A DNA stretch of 64,000 bases from Rubrivivax sp. (GCA_027485165.1 JAIXRN010000066.1:38169-102168), one strand, 5' to 3'; positions 51,534 through 60,640 are shown, numbered from the stretch's first letter. Numbers and translations: made by a program. The notes: a model not told the origin generated them from the sequence alone.

Positions 51534-53444
51534 GTGGCCCAACCGCCATCTTCAGGTGCCGACAACTTCGGCACCCTGTTCGCCTTCCTGCCCATCGGCG
51601 CCTACCGCAGCACGCCCAACGGCCGGCAACTGCGCGCCAACCCCGCCCTGGCGCGGCTGAACGGCTTTGCCGATGAAGCCGAACAGCTGGCCAGCGTGCG
51701 CGACATCGGCGACACCTGGTACGTGCAGCCGGGCCGGCGAACGGAATTCGAAGCCCTGCTGGCGCGCGACGGCCAGGTCATCGCCTTCGAAAGCGAAGTC
51801 TTCCGCTACAAGACGCGCGAACGCATCTGGGTCAGCGAGAACGCCCACCTGGTGCGCGACGCAGCGGGCCAGGTGCTGTACTACGAAGGCACGGTCGAAG
51901 AGATCACCCAGCGCGTGCGCGACCGTGAAGCCCTGCGCCGCAGCCAGGAACAGCTGAGCCAGGTCGTGGACCTGGTACCGGGCATGGTGTACCGCAGCGT
52001 GCGCCAGCCCGACGGCCATTTCTGGCCCAGCTTCGTCAGCCATGGCGTGCTGCCGCTGTACGGCCTGACGCCTGAACAGGTGCTGAGCGACGGCCGCGCC
52101 CTGCTGCGGCTGCGGCACCCGGACGACCAGGCGCGCGTCGCGCTTGAAACCCGCCAGGCCGCCGACCGGGGCGCGGTACGGCAATCGCGCTTTCGGCTGC
52201 GGCTGCACAGCGGGCAGGTGAAGTGGGTGCAGGTCATCAGCGCCCCGGCCCCGCCAGAAGACGGCCAGTCCGTGCGCGTGGGCGTGGTCTTCGACATCAC
52301 GGAACGCCAGCACGCTGAAGACGCGCTGCGCGAGAACAGCGAACTCTGGAAGCGCGCGCTGGAAAGCAGCGGCGACGGCGTCTGGGACTGGCAGATCGCC
52401 GCTGGCGTCGAACAGCTGTCGCCCGCTTGCAAGGCCCTCTACGGCTATGAGCAAGACGAGCTGCCCGCCACCCCGGGCACGCTGGACGACCGCACCCACC
52501 CCGACGACGTGCCGGCCATGCTGCAGGCCCGCGAAGACCACTTCGCCGGGCGCACGCCGCGCTACGTGAACGAACACCGCGTGCGCTGCAAGGACGGGCA
52601 CTGGAAGTGGGTGCTGTCGCGCGGCATCGTGATCGAGCGCGACGCCCAGAGCCGGCCGCTGCGCATGATCGGCACCCACACCGACATCACCGCCCGGCGC
52701 CAGGCCGACGAACTGCGCATCGCCCGCGACCGCGCCGAAGCCGCCGACCTGGCCAAGTCGCAGTTCCTGTCGCGCGTGAGCCATGAACTGCGCACGCCGC
52801 TGAACGCCATCATGGGCTTTTCGCAGCTGCTGGCGCTGGACGGTGCCCTGCCCGACAAGCAGCGCGGCTGGGTGCAGCAGGTGCTGAACGCCAGCCATCA
52901 CCTGCTGGGGCTGATGGACGACATCCTGGACCTGTCAGCCGCGCAGACGGGTGAGCTGCCGGTGGCGCTGAGCCAGTTCGAGCTGGCACCGCTGCTGGCC
53001 GAGGTGGCCGACCTGCTGGGCGCCAGCGCGCAGCAGGCCGGTATCGCGCTGCTGCCCCAGCCGCTGGGCGAAGCGGTGCCAGCCGGCACCTGCATCCAGG
53101 CCGACCGCAAGCGCCTGAAGCAGGTGCTGGTGAACCTGGTGTCCAACGCCATCAAGTACCAGCACCGCAGCGGCGCAGGGGCCTGGGTGCGGGTGTCACT
53201 GACGCAGGACGACACGCATTGGGTGCTGGCCGTGGCCGACAACGGCCCGGGCCTGACCGAAGCCCAGTGCGCGCGCCTGTTCCGCCCCTTCGAACGCCTG
53301 GGTGCCCAGGGCGGCCCTGTGCCCGGCACCGGCCTGGGCCTGGCGCTGTGCCGCCAGCTGTGCGAAGCGATGGGCGGGCAGATCGGCGTGGAAAGCCGGC
53401 TGGGCGAAGGCGCCACCTTCAGCGTACGCCTGCCGCGGGGCTGA
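51534..53444 (+). CDS. Soluble PAS-domain sensor histidine kinase
   Basis: This 636-residue cytoplasmic kinase has three PAS modules: about 15-125 (FLPIGAYRSTPNGRQLRANPALARLNGF), 140-255 (VVDLVPGMVYRSVRQPDGHFWPSFVSHG) and 270-395 (ELWKRALESSGDGVWDWQIAAG). A HisKA domain with phospho-His H417 in FLSRVSHELRTPLNAIMGF and a HATPase with NLVSNAIKY, DNGPGL and GTGLGLALCR complete it. There is no membrane segment and no receiver domain, and no adjacent response regulator, so it is an orphan kinase. The GTG at 51534, 5 bases after the peptidase stop, is the likely start. Confidence 0.88.
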   Translation: MAQPPSSGADNFGTLFAFLPIGAYRSTPNGRQLRANPALARLNGFADEAEQLASVRDIGDTWYVQPGRRTEFEALLARDGQVIAFESEVFRYKTRERIWVSENAHLVRDAAGQVLYYEGTVEEITQRVRDREALRRSQEQLSQVVDLVPGMVYRSVRQPDGHFWPSFVSHGVLPLYGLTPEQVLSDGRALLRLRHPDDQARVALETRQAADRGAVRQSRFRLRLHSGQVKWVQVISAPAPPEDGQSVRVGVVFDITERQHAEDALRENSELWKRALESSGDGVWDWQIAAGVEQLSPACKALYGYEQDELPATPGTLDDRTHPDDVPAMLQAREDHFAGRTPRYVNEHRVRCKDGHWKWVLSRGIVIERDAQSRPLRMIGTHTDITARRQADELRIARDRAEAADLAKSQFLSRVSHELRTPLNAIMGFSQLLALDGALPDKQRGWVQQVLNASHHLLGLMDDILDLSAAQTGELPVALSQFELAPLLAEVADLLGASAQQAGIALLPQPLGEAVPAGTCIQADRKRLKQVLVNLVSNAIKYQHRSGAGAWVRVSLTQDDTHWVLAVADNGPGLTEAQCARLFRPFERLGAQGGPVPGTGLGLALCRQLCEAMGGQIGVESRLGEGATFSVRLPRG

Positions 53445-53452
53445 AGGCGCGG

Positions 53453-54037
53453 CTACTGTCGCTCGAAGCGGAACACTGCCACGCTGGCGCGCAAGTTGGG
53501 CCAGCGCCGCAGCACGCGGCCTTCCTGCAGGCCGAAGCTGTCGCTCACCTTCAGCCCACTGCGCTGGGCCAGCACTTCGAAGTCGGCGTAGGTGCCCACG
53601 CGCAGGTTGGGCGTGTCGTACCACTGGTACGGCAGTACCTTGGTCACCGGCATGCGCCCACCCAGCACGGCCAAGCGGTTGCGCCAGTGCGCGAAGTTCG
53701 GGAAGCTGACGATGCCGATGCGGCCCACGCGCGCGGTTTCCTTCAGCACGGTTTCGGTGTTGCGCAGGTTCTGCAGCGTGTCCAGCTGCAGCACGACGTC
53801 GAAGCTGGCGTCGTCGAACAGGGCCAGGCCGTCTTCCAGGTTCAGCTGGATCACGTTCACGCCGCGCTGCAGCGCGCGGTGCAGCTTGGCGTCGTCGTAC
53901 TCGATGCCGTAGCCGCTGCAGTCCTTGGTGTCGCGCAGCAAGGCCAGCAGTTCGCCGTCGCCGCAGCCCAGGTCCAGCACGCGTGAACCGGCTGGCACCA
54001 GGCCGGCGATGATCTCCAGGTCTTTGCGCTGCGACAT
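53453..54037 (-). CDS. metW: Methionine biosynthesis protein MetW
   Basis: This 194-residue SAM-methyltransferase-fold protein partners MetX and is needed for homoserine acetylation in several proteobacteria. The SAM-like motif VLDLGCGDGELLALLR lies near residue 20. QLNLEDGLALFDDASFDVVLQLDTLQNLRNTE and IGIVSFPNFAHWRNRLAVLGGRMPVTKVLPYQWYDTPN are the classic MetW signature. ATG 54037 is chosen: metX ends 4 bases upstream and an earlier start at 54094 would overlap metX. Confidence 0.95.
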   Translation of the reverse strand: MSQRKDLEIIAGLVPAGSRVLDLGCGDGELLALLRDTKDCSGYGIEYDDAKLHRALQRGVNVIQLNLEDGLALFDDASFDVVLQLDTLQNLRNTETVLKETARVGRIGIVSFPNFAHWRNRLAVLGGRMPVTKVLPYQWYDTPNLRVGTYADFEVLAQRSGLKVSDSFGLQEGRVLRRWPNLRASVAVFRFERQ

Positions 54038-54041
54038 GGGT

Positions 54042-55238
54042 TCAGCCTGCAGCCATGGCGTCGGTGGCGTCTGCGCCTTCGCCATGGCGGCCATGGCCCA
54101 CGGCTTCCAGCCCGATGCGGTCGAAGTAGGCCCGCATCACCCCGTGGTAGCGCGGGTCGTCCAGCAGGAAGGCGTCGTGGCCCTGCGGGGCGTCGATCTC
54201 GGCATAGCTGACGTCGATCTGGTTGTCGACCAGGGCCTTGACGATCTCGCGCGACCGCGCGGGCGCGAAGCGCCAGTCGGTGGTGAAGCTCACGATCAGG
54301 AACTTCTGCGCGCGCGCCTTGGCAAAGGCTGCCGCCAGCTGGCCGCCGTGGGCGCGGGCGGGGTCGAAGTAGTCCAGCGCCCGCGTGATCAGCAGGTAGG
54401 TGTTGGCGTCGAAGTACTGGCTGAACTTGTCGCCCTGATAGCGCAGGTAGCTTTCGATCTGGAATTCGATGTCCTGCGTGGTGAAGGCCAGTTCGCCCTT
54501 GGCTGCGTCCTGCAGCTGGCGGCCGAATTTGGCGCCCATGGCGTCGTCGCTCAGGTAGGTGATGTGGCCCACCATGCGCGCCACCGTCAGCCCGCGGCGC
54601 GGCACCACGCCGTGGGCGTAGTAGTGGCCGCCGTGGAAGTCGGGGTCGGTGACGATGGCGCGGCGCGCCACTTCGTTGAAGGCGATGTTCTGCGCGCTCA
54701 GATTCGGCGCCGTGGCCACGGCCACGCAGTGGCGCAGGGCTTGCGGGTGGCGCAGCGCCCAGGCCAGGGCCTGCATGCCGCCTAGGCTGCCGCCCACCAC
54801 CGCTGCCAGCTGCCGTATGCCCAGGCGTTGCACCAGGCGGGCCTGCGCGTCGACCCAGTCTTCCACCGTCACCACCGGGAAGTCGGCGCCCCAGGGGCGG
54901 CCGGTGGCCGGGTTCACGTCCAGGGGCCCGGTGCTGCCGAAGCAGGAACCCGGGTTGTTGATGCCGATGACGAAGAAGCGGTTCGTGTCCAGCGGCTTGC
55001 CGGGGCCCACCAGGTTGTCCCACCAGCCGCGGCTGCCGTCGGCCCAGACCCCGGCCACGTGGTGGCTGGCGTTCAGCGCGTGGCACACCAGCACGGCGTT
55101 GCTGGCGTCGGCATTCAGCGTGCCATAGGTTTCATACGCCAGGGTGTAGGCGGGCAGTTGCGCACCGCTGGTCAGCGCCAGCGGCTGGCTGAAGTGCATC
55201 TGCTGCGGGGTGACGAGGCCAAGCCCTGTGGTTTGCAT
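54042..55238 (-). CDS. metX: Homoserine O-acetyltransferase
   Basis: This 398-residue alpha/beta hydrolase transfers an acyl group from acetyl- or succinyl-CoA to homoserine, the first committed step of methionine synthesis. The oxyanion stretch is [12 protein letters not shown] near 95, the nucleophile elbow [13 protein letters not shown] has S151, and the catalytic His is in [13 protein letters not shown] near 363. The ATG at 55238 lies just after a terminator and a SAM-II-like aptamer. A longer start at 55304 would run through that RNA structure and is rejected. Confidence 0.96.
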   Translation of the reverse strand: MQTTGLGLVTPQQMHFSQPLALTSGAQLPAYTLAYETYGTLNADASNAVLVCHALNASHHVAGVWADGSRGWWDNLVGPGKPLDTNRFFVIGINNPGSCFGSTGPLDVNPATGRPWGADFPVVTVEDWVDAQARLVQRLGIRQLAAVVGGSLGGMQALAWALRHPQALRHCVAVATAPNLSAQNIAFNEVARRAIVTDPDFHGGHYYAHGVVPRRGLTVARMVGHITYLSDDAMGAKFGRQLQDAAKGELAFTTQDIEFQIESYLRYQGDKFSQYFDANTYLLITRALDYFDPARAHGGQLAAAFAKARAQKFLIVSFTTDWRFAPARSREIVKALVDNQIDVSYAEIDAPQGHDAFLLDDPRYHGVMRAYFDRIGLEAVGHGRHGEGADATDAMAAG

Positions 55239-55251
55239 GTCGGCAGACAAG

Positions 55252-55308
55252 AAAAAACCCGGTGCCGCCACAAGCCTGCTGCGCTGCAGGCCCGACACGG
55301 CCACCGGG
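55252..55308 (-). terminator. Intrinsic terminator/attenuator upstream of metX
   Basis: On the minus strand CCCGGTG (55308-55302) pairs with CACCGGG (55264-55258), which is followed by six T (55257-55252). An inner hairpin has arms GCCTGC and GCAGGC (55291-55274). The T-run ends 13 bases before the metX ATG. Together with the aptamer it suggests transcriptional control. Confidence 0.75.
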
Positions 55309-55315
55309 TGGTGGG

Positions 55316-55369
55316 GCCCTGTTTAGCGGTGTTTGTAGAGCGCCCGCAAGCCGGAGCAAATCAGCGCTG
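55316..55369 (-). promoter_or_regulatory. SAM-II (SAM-alpha) riboswitch aptamer upstream of metX
   Basis: Read on the minus strand, the element begins CAGCGCTGATTTGC and continues with CTTGCGGGCGCT, ACAAACACCGCTAAA and CAGGGC. This matches in order the SAM-II elements GCGCUGAUUU, UUGCxxGCGC, AxAAA and GCUAAAxAGGG. AGCGC at the 5' side pairs with GCGCT to form P1, and the GCTAAA/AGGG end makes the pseudoknot. SAM-II aptamers bind S-adenosylmethionine and typically precede metA/metX. The call is from memory of the consensus without a covariance search. Confidence 0.85.
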
Positions 55370-55378
55370 ATGGCGCAA

Positions 55379-55384
55379 AGTATA
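55379..55384 (-). promoter_or_regulatory. Candidate -10 box of the metX promoter
   Basis: TATACT on the minus strand would place transcription start near 55372, just before the aptamer's first base. No good -35 hexamer was found. Confidence 0.4.
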
Positions 55385-55424
55385 AGTCTGGGCCTAGGCG
55401 CGCAGCGCCCGACAAGGAACAGCG

Positions 55425-56321
55425 ATGGCATGGTTCGATGGCTTCGAAGACCGGCTCGTGCCAGTGGGCCCGCTGCGGCTGCGGGTGCGCACGGGCGGGC
55501 GCGGGGGCGCACCCCCGCTGCTGCTGCTGCACGGCTTTCCGCAGACCAGCGCGATGTGGCAGCGTGTGGCCCAGGCGCTGGCGCCGCATCACCAGCTGGT
55601 GCTGCCCGACCTGCGCGGCTACGGCCAGTCCGATGCCCCACCCAGCGACGCTGAGCACAGCCCCTACAGCAAGCGCAGCATGGCCGCTGACCTGCACAGG
55701 CTGATGCGGGCCCTGGGCCACGAACGCTATGCCGTGGCCGCGCACGACCGCGGCGCCCGCGTCGCGCACCGCCTGGCGCTGGACCAGCCGCAGGCCGTGC
55801 AGCGCCTGGCCCTGCTGGACATCGTGCCCACGCTGGACATGTACGAACGCACCGACATGCGATTCGCTCGCGCCTATTACCACTGGTTCTTCCTCATCCA
55901 GCCCGCGCCGCACCCCGAACAGATGATCGGCCACGACCCCCTGCACTATCTGCACTGGAAGCTGGGCGGCTGGGGCTCGTCTGGACGCTGTTTTTACGAA
56001 CCCGAGGCCATGGCCGAATACGAACGCTGCTTCCAGCGGCCCGAAGTCATCCACGCGATGTGCGAGGACTACCGTGCGTCCGCCGGCATCGACCTGGCGC
56101 ACGACCGCGCTTCCCGCGCTGCCGGCCAGCGCATCGCCTGCCCGCTGCAGCTGCTCTGGGGCGAACGCGGCGTGATCCAGGCGCTGTTCGACCCCATCGC
56201 GCTGTGGCAGGCGCAGTGCAGCGGCCCGATGAAGGGCCAGGCCCTGCCAGCCGGGCATTTCCTGGCCGAGGAATGCCCGCAAGAAACGGCGGCGCTGCTA
56301 CAGGCCTTCTTCAGCGCCTGA
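55425..56321 (+). CDS. Fluoroacetate/haloacetate dehalogenase-like alpha/beta hydrolase
   Basis: This 298-residue hydrolase has oxyanion motif HGFPQT (36-41), Asp nucleophile D108 in AAHDRGARVAHRLALD with the carboxylate-binding Arg pair R109 and R112, and H153-W154 in YYHWFFLIQP, the halide-pocket pair of fluoroacetate dehalogenases. CEDYRASAGID and catalytic His in AGHFLAEE near 277 complete the set. These match FAcD/DehH1, which cleave C-F or C-Cl in haloacetates to glycolate. Epoxide hydrolase is the alternative. It diverges from metX. The product would feed the glcB route at 31 kb. Confidence 0.85.
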   Translation: MAWFDGFEDRLVPVGPLRLRVRTGGRGGAPPLLLLHGFPQTSAMWQRVAQALAPHHQLVLPDLRGYGQSDAPPSDAEHSPYSKRSMAADLHRLMRALGHERYAVAAHDRGARVAHRLALDQPQAVQRLALLDIVPTLDMYERTDMRFARAYYHWFFLIQPAPHPEQMIGHDPLHYLHWKLGGWGSSGRCFYEPEAMAEYERCFQRPEVIHAMCEDYRASAGIDLAHDRASRAAGQRIACPLQLLWGERGVIQALFDPIALWQAQCSGPMKGQALPAGHFLAEECPQETAALLQAFFSA

Positions 56322-56324
56322 ACT

Positions 56325-56341
56325 GGCGGGCGGTGCCCGCC
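56325..56341 (+). terminator. Hairpin after the dehalogenase-like gene
   Basis: Arms GGCGGGC and GCCCGCC surround GGT, 3 bases after the stop. There is no T-tract. Confidence 0.4.
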
Positions 56342-56435
56342 CATCTCGGCGCTTGCGGCGCTGTCAGGCCGGCCTAGGATCAACCGACACACCGCAGCGG
56401 CCCAGCCCCGGGCGCGCTGCGCGAGGAGACTTCCC

Positions 56436-58085
56436 ATGCACGAATGGCTGCAGCGCATCGACCTGCACTTCCCGGTGCGCTACAGCGCCTGGCTGGCCTG
56501 CGGCGTGGGGCTGCTGCTGTTCAGCTTCACCTGGGTGGCTTTCGACGTGGGCGGCCCAGTGGCCCTGCTGTGCCTGTTCGGCGTGGTCCTGGGCTGGCGC
56601 GACACCCGCCAACAGCGCCACGCCGTGCTGCGCAACTACCCGGTCATCGGCCACCTGCGCTTCCTGGCGGAATTCGTGCGCATCGAGATCCGCCAGTACT
56701 TCATTGAAAGCGACACAGAAGCCACGCCGTTTTCGCGCCAGCAGCGCAGCCTGGTCTACCAGCGCGCCAAGAACCAGTCCGACAAGCGGCCTTTCGGCAC
56801 CCAGCTGGACGTGGGCGCGGCGGGCTACGAATGGATCAACCATTCGATGGCGCCCACGGCGCTGGACAGCCACGAGTTCCGCATCGAAGTGGGCACGGGC
56901 GGCACGTCCTGCACCCAGCCCTACAGCGCCAGCGTGTTCAACATTTCGGCCATGAGCTTTGGCGCGCTCAGCGCCAACGCCATCCTGGCACTGAACGCCG
57001 GCGCGGCACGCGGGCACTTCGCGCACGACACCGGCGAAGGCTCGATCAGCCAGCACCACCGCGTGCACGGCGGCGACCTGATCTGGGAAATCGGCAGCGG
57101 CTACTTCGGATGCCGCGACGAGCTGGGCCGCTTCAGCGAAGAAGCCTTCGCCCGCAACGCGCGCGACGCACAGGTGAAGATGATCGAAGTCAAGCTCAGC
57201 CAGGGCGCCAAGCCCGGGCATGGCGGGGTGCTGCCGGGCGCCAAAGTGACGATCGAGATCGCTGCCGCGCGCGGCGTACCGGTGGGGGTGGACTGCGTCA
57301 GCCCGGCGCGGCACAGCGCCTTCGATTCACCGCGCGGCCTGCTGCTGTTCATCGAAAGGCTGCGTGAACTGTCCGGCGGCAAGCCCGTGGGCTTCAAGCT
57401 CTGCATCGGCCACCCCTGGGAATGGTTTGCGATTGCCAAGGCCATGCAGGACACGGCCCTGTACCCCGACTTCATCGTCGTCGACGGCGCCGAAGGTGGC
57501 ACCGGGGCGGCACCGCTGGAATTCACCGACCATGTGGGCGCCCCGCTGCAGGAAGGCCTGCTGCTGGTGCACAACACGCTGGTGGGCCTGGGGCTGCGGC
57601 AGCATGTGAAGATCGGTTGCGCAGGCAAGGTCACCAGCGCCTTCGACATCGCACGCGCCATGGCCCTGGGCGCTGACTGGTGCAACGCCGCGCGTGGCTT
57701 CATGTTCGCGCTGGGCTGCATCCAGGCCCAGACCTGCCACACCGGCGCCTGCCCCACGGGCGTGACGGCGCAGGACCCGCAGCGCGCCAAGGCGCTGGTG
57801 GTGGGCGACAAGGCCGAACGCGTCTGGCGCTTTCACGACAACACCCTGATGGCGCTGAAGGAACTGGTGCAGGCCGCCGGGCTGAGCCACCCGGGCGAGA
57901 TCAGTGCCGCGCACATCGTGCGCCGCCGTGCTGACCACGACGTGCGCCTGCTGGCCAACCACCTGACCTTCCTCAGCAAGGGCCAGCTGCTGCAGGCCAT
58001 CGCCGGCCAGGAACCCTGGCCGCACAAGGTGTTCAGCGAGTACTGGCCCCGCGCACGCAGCAACAGCTGGCAACCAGCAGCCTGA
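56436..58085 (+). CDS. FMN-binding glutamate synthase-family protein
   Basis: This 549-residue protein has two N-terminal membrane segments (about 18-60: YSAWLACGVGLLLFSFTWVAF and PVALLCLFGVVLGW), then the FMN/4Fe-like glutamate synthase central domain as a TIM barrel. Typical stretches are NISAMSFGALSANAILALNAGA, HDTGEGSISQHH, KPGHGGVLPGAKVT, FIVVDGAEGGTGAAPLEF and the Cys cluster ALGCIQAQTCHTGACPTGV, which may bind a 3Fe-4S centre. It lacks the amidotransferase domain, so it is not a complete GOGAT; the substrate is unknown. GAGGAGA precedes the ATG by 7 bases. Confidence 0.88.
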   Translation: MHEWLQRIDLHFPVRYSAWLACGVGLLLFSFTWVAFDVGGPVALLCLFGVVLGWRDTRQQRHAVLRNYPVIGHLRFLAEFVRIEIRQYFIESDTEATPFSRQQRSLVYQRAKNQSDKRPFGTQLDVGAAGYEWINHSMAPTALDSHEFRIEVGTGGTSCTQPYSASVFNISAMSFGALSANAILALNAGAARGHFAHDTGEGSISQHHRVHGGDLIWEIGSGYFGCRDELGRFSEEAFARNARDAQVKMIEVKLSQGAKPGHGGVLPGAKVTIEIAAARGVPVGVDCVSPARHSAFDSPRGLLLFIERLRELSGGKPVGFKLCIGHPWEWFAIAKAMQDTALYPDFIVVDGAEGGTGAAPLEFTDHVGAPLQEGLLLVHNTLVGLGLRQHVKIGCAGKVTSAFDIARAMALGADWCNAARGFMFALGCIQAQTCHTGACPTGVTAQDPQRAKALVVGDKAERVWRFHDNTLMALKELVQAAGLSHPGEISAAHIVRRRADHDVRLLANHLTFLSKGQLLQAIAGQEPWPHKVFSEYWPRARSNSWQPAA

Positions 58086-58095
58086 CCCGGTCAGG
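58081..58095. terminator. Short hairpin at a convergent junction
   Basis: Arms CCTGAC and GTCAGG surround CCG, covering the stop of the glutamate synthase-like gene and ending inside the last codons of the convergent GST gene. Confidence 0.3.
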
Positions 58096-58705
58096 GTGGA
58101 GGGGCCGTATCGATGAAGCTGGGCCGCGCAGCCAGCTTGTCATGAAGCCTGCCCAGGTTCGGGTGGTCGCCACGCCAGTCAATCTGCGGGTAGCGGAAGT
58201 TCAGGTAGCCCAGCGCGCAACCGACCGCGATGTCGGCCAGCGTCAGGTGGTTGCCCACGCAGAAAGGCTTGTCGCCCAGGCCCAGGGCCATGGCCTTCAC
58301 GGCGGTGGCCACGCGGCTCATCTGGCGGTCGATCCAGGCCTGCGAACGCTGCTCGTCGCTGCGCCCGGTCCAGTGCGCTTCCATGCGCGCCAGCACGCTG
58401 GCGTCCAGCACGCCGTCGGCCAGGGCTTCCCAGGTGCGCACTTCGGTGCGTTCGCGGCCTGAAGGCGGGATGAGCTTGCCCACCGGGCTGAGCGTGTCCA
58501 GGTATTCGACGATCACGCGCGAATCGAATACCGCTTCGCCGCCGTCCAGCACCAGGCAGGGCACCTTGCCCAGCGGGTTGCTCTTCAGGATGGCGTCAGA
58601 CGCCCAGACGTCTTCCAGCAGCAGCGTGGCTTCGAGCTTCTTTTCCGCCAGGACGATGCGGACCTTGCGCACGTAGGGGCTGGTGAGCGAGGCGATCAGT
58701 TTCAT
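58091..58705 (-). CDS. Glutathione S-transferase family protein
   Basis: This 204-residue protein has the thioredoxin-like N-terminal domain MKLIASLTSPYVRKVRIVLAEKKL with the catalytic-position Ser (TSPYVRK), then SNPLGKVPCLVLDGGEAVFDSRVIVEYLD with the cis-Pro and Asp-Ser glutathione-binding pair. A helical C-terminal domain with LTLADIAVGCALGYL follows. It resembles E. coli YibF and the beta/zeta-like GSTs. It is unrelated in detail to the GST at 4.3 kb. It lies 39 bases downstream of the amidohydrolase on the same strand. Confidence 0.9.
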   Translation of the reverse strand: MKLIASLTSPYVRKVRIVLAEKKLEATLLLEDVWASDAILKSNPLGKVPCLVLDGGEAVFDSRVIVEYLDTLSPVGKLIPPSGRERTEVRTWEALADGVLDASVLARMEAHWTGRSDEQRSQAWIDRQMSRVATAVKAMALGLGDKPFCVGNHLTLADIAVGCALGYLNFRYPQIDWRGDHPNLGRLHDKLAARPSFIDTAPPP

Positions 58706-58744
58706 GGCGTGCCGGGGCGTCCGGAAAAAAGTATCAAATTCATT

Positions 58745-60058
58745 CTAGCCAGGGGCCTGTCGCGTGAAGTCCACTGAATCCGGGCGCCCGGGCAGGGTCA
58801 GGGTAGCTGTGGCCGGCGCCATGCGCGACACGACAGCGCCCCCACGCACCACCGCCAGGCGCTGCGCACGCAGGCGAATGGCTTCTTCGGGCGTGCGCGC
58901 CTGCAGCAGCACGAAGTCGGCACGACAGCCCACGTCCAGCCCGTAGCCCGGCAGACCCAGCACGCGCGCGGCATTCACCGTCACCGCGTCGAAGCACTGG
59001 CGCTGGCCGGCACTGCTGGTCATCTGCGCCACGTGCAGGCCCATGGCCGCCACTTCCAGCATGCAGGCCGAACCGAAGCTGTACCAGGGGTCCATCACGC
59101 AGTCGTGGCCGAAAGCCAGGTTCACGCCGGCGGCCATCAATTCGGGCACGCGCGTCATGCCGCGGCGCTTGGGGTAACTGTCGTGCCGGCCCTGCAACGT
59201 GATGTTGATCAGCGGGTTGGCCACCACGTGGACGCCAGCTTCGGCCATCAAGGGCAGCAGCTTGCTGGCGTAGTAGTTGTCCATCGAATGCATCGACGTC
59301 AGGTGCGACCCCGTCACCCGCCCCTGCAGCCCCAGACGCTGGGTGTGGAAGGCCAGGGTCTCGATGTGGCGCGACAGCGGGTCGTCGCTTTCGTCGCAAT
59401 GCATGTCCACCGGCAGGCCGCGCGCGGCGGCCAGTTCGCACAGCACGCGCACGCTCTCGGCACCTTCGGCCATCGTGCGTTCAAAGTGCGGGATGCCGCC
59501 CACCACGTCCACGCCCAGGTCCAGCGCGCGCTGCAGGTTGGCCAGTGCGCCGGGGCTGCGCAGCAGGCCGTCCTGCGGGAAGGCCACCAGTTGCAGGTCC
59601 AGGTAGGGCGCGACGCGGCGCTTCACATCCAGCAGTGCGCGCACGGCCAGCAGGCGTTCGTCGCAGATGTCGACATGGCTGCGGATGGCCAGCAGCCCGC
59701 GCGCCACGGCCCAGTCGCAATAGGCCAGGGCACGGTCGGCGATGGCGTCTTCGGTCAGCAGCGGCTTCAATTCGCCCCACAGCGCGATGCCTTCCAGCAG
59801 GGTGCCGCTGGCGTTCACGCGCGGCAGGCCGTGGCTGAGCGTGGCGTCCAGATGGAAGTGCGCGTCGATGAAGGGCGGGCTCAGCAGCCAGCCCTGAGCG
59901 TCCAGCACCTGGGTACCGGCGGGGACTGACTCAGTGGGCGCCCCGGGTACGGAAGGCCGGATGGCGACGATGCGGCCGCCTTCGGCCAGCAGCTGCATGC
60001 CCTGCCGGCCGTCGGGCAGGCGGGCGTTGTCGATGAGCAGGGGGGCGCTGGGGGGCAT
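58745..60058 (-). CDS. Cytosine deaminase-like amidohydrolase
   Basis: This 437-residue metal-dependent hydrolase has ligands in PPFIDAHFHLDATLSHG (His-x-His near 65-67), HCDESDDPLSRHIETL, GSHLTSMHSM and the catalytic Asp in LAFGHDCVMDPWY. The HCDE and FGHDxxxDPWY motifs are those of CodA-type cytosine deaminases and related isoguanine or creatinine deaminases. N-terminal and C-terminal strands form the small beta-sandwich. The start is uncertain: ATG 60058 (MPPSAPLLIDNARLPDG) fits the fold, but 60091 and 60115 are in frame. Confidence 0.87.
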   Translation of the reverse strand: MPPSAPLLIDNARLPDGRQGMQLLAEGGRIVAIRPSVPGAPTESVPAGTQVLDAQGWLLSPPFIDAHFHLDATLSHGLPRVNASGTLLEGIALWGELKPLLTEDAIADRALAYCDWAVARGLLAIRSHVDICDERLLAVRALLDVKRRVAPYLDLQLVAFPQDGLLRSPGALANLQRALDLGVDVVGGIPHFERTMAEGAESVRVLCELAAARGLPVDMHCDESDDPLSRHIETLAFHTQRLGLQGRVTGSHLTSMHSMDNYYASKLLPLMAEAGVHVVANPLINITLQGRHDSYPKRRGMTRVPELMAAGVNLAFGHDCVMDPWYSFGSACMLEVAAMGLHVAQMTSSAGQRQCFDAVTVNAARVLGLPGYGLDVGCRADFVLLQARTPEEAIRLRAQRLAVVRGGAVVSRMAPATATLTLPGRPDSVDFTRQAPG

Positions 60059-60247
60059 GGTGCGGAGGCCTGTACAAAGCAAATTCATGGCCAGGCGCGG
60101 GGTGAACAAACGCACGCGCCGGGCCCGTAGACCGCCAGGCTACCCGCTTGTCACGGGCTTGCAACGGGCGCACACTGGGTCTGACGGCGCCGTACAGTGC
60201 CCGGCAGACACCCGACCTTTCCCCCACCCCTCGCAAAGGAGGTTCCG

Positions 60248-60589
60248 ATGAACTTGACGATCAGCGGCCATCATCTCGACGTGTCGCCAGCCTTGAGAGA
60301 GTACGTGCTCACCAAGCTGGACCGTGTCACACGCCACTTCGACCAGGTGGTCGACGTCAACGTGCTGCTGAGCGTGGAAAAGCTGAAGGAAAAGGAACGA
60401 AGGCAGAAGGCGGAGGTGACCCTGCACGTGAAGGGCCGCGACATCTTCGTGGAGCAGGCGCATGAAGACATGTATGCCGCCATCGACCAGCTGATGGACA
60501 AGCTGGACCGCCAGGTGGTGCGCCACAAAGACCGCCTGCAGGACCACCACCACGTCGCGCCCAAGCGGCTGGACGCTGGGCAGCCCTGA
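60248..60589 (+). CDS. hpf: Ribosome hibernation-promoting factor HPF/RaiA
   Basis: This 113-residue protein binds the 30S channel and helps form inactive 100S ribosomes in stationary phase. It has the beta-alpha-beta-beta-beta-alpha fold: [43 protein letters not shown], then [43 protein letters not shown]. It is the short form without the C-terminal dimerisation domain. AAAGGAGG at 60235-60242 fixes the ATG. A terminator follows, so it can be expressed separately from ptsN. Confidence 0.95.
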   Translation: MNLTISGHHLDVSPALREYVLTKLDRVTRHFDQVVDVNVLLSVEKLKEKERRQKAEVTLHVKGRDIFVEQAHEDMYAAIDQLMDKLDRQVVRHKDRLQDHHHVAPKRLDAGQP

Positions 60590-60618
60590 CTGCAGGCCCC
60601 ACAGCCTGCCTGGCAAAG

Positions 60619-60640
60619 CGGCCCCGATGGGGCCGTTTTT
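60619..60640 (+). terminator. Rho-independent terminator after hpf
   Basis: Stem arms CGGCCCC and GGGGCCG around GAT (60619-60635) are followed directly by five T. It is among the best-formed intrinsic terminators in the window. Confidence 0.85.

Noticed and set aside
49504..51549. A 681-codon minus-strand frame opposite the M14 peptidase gene
   Set aside because: It has the same cause: third-position GC bias leaves the antisense frame open. The plus strand has the complete zinc-peptidase motif set.
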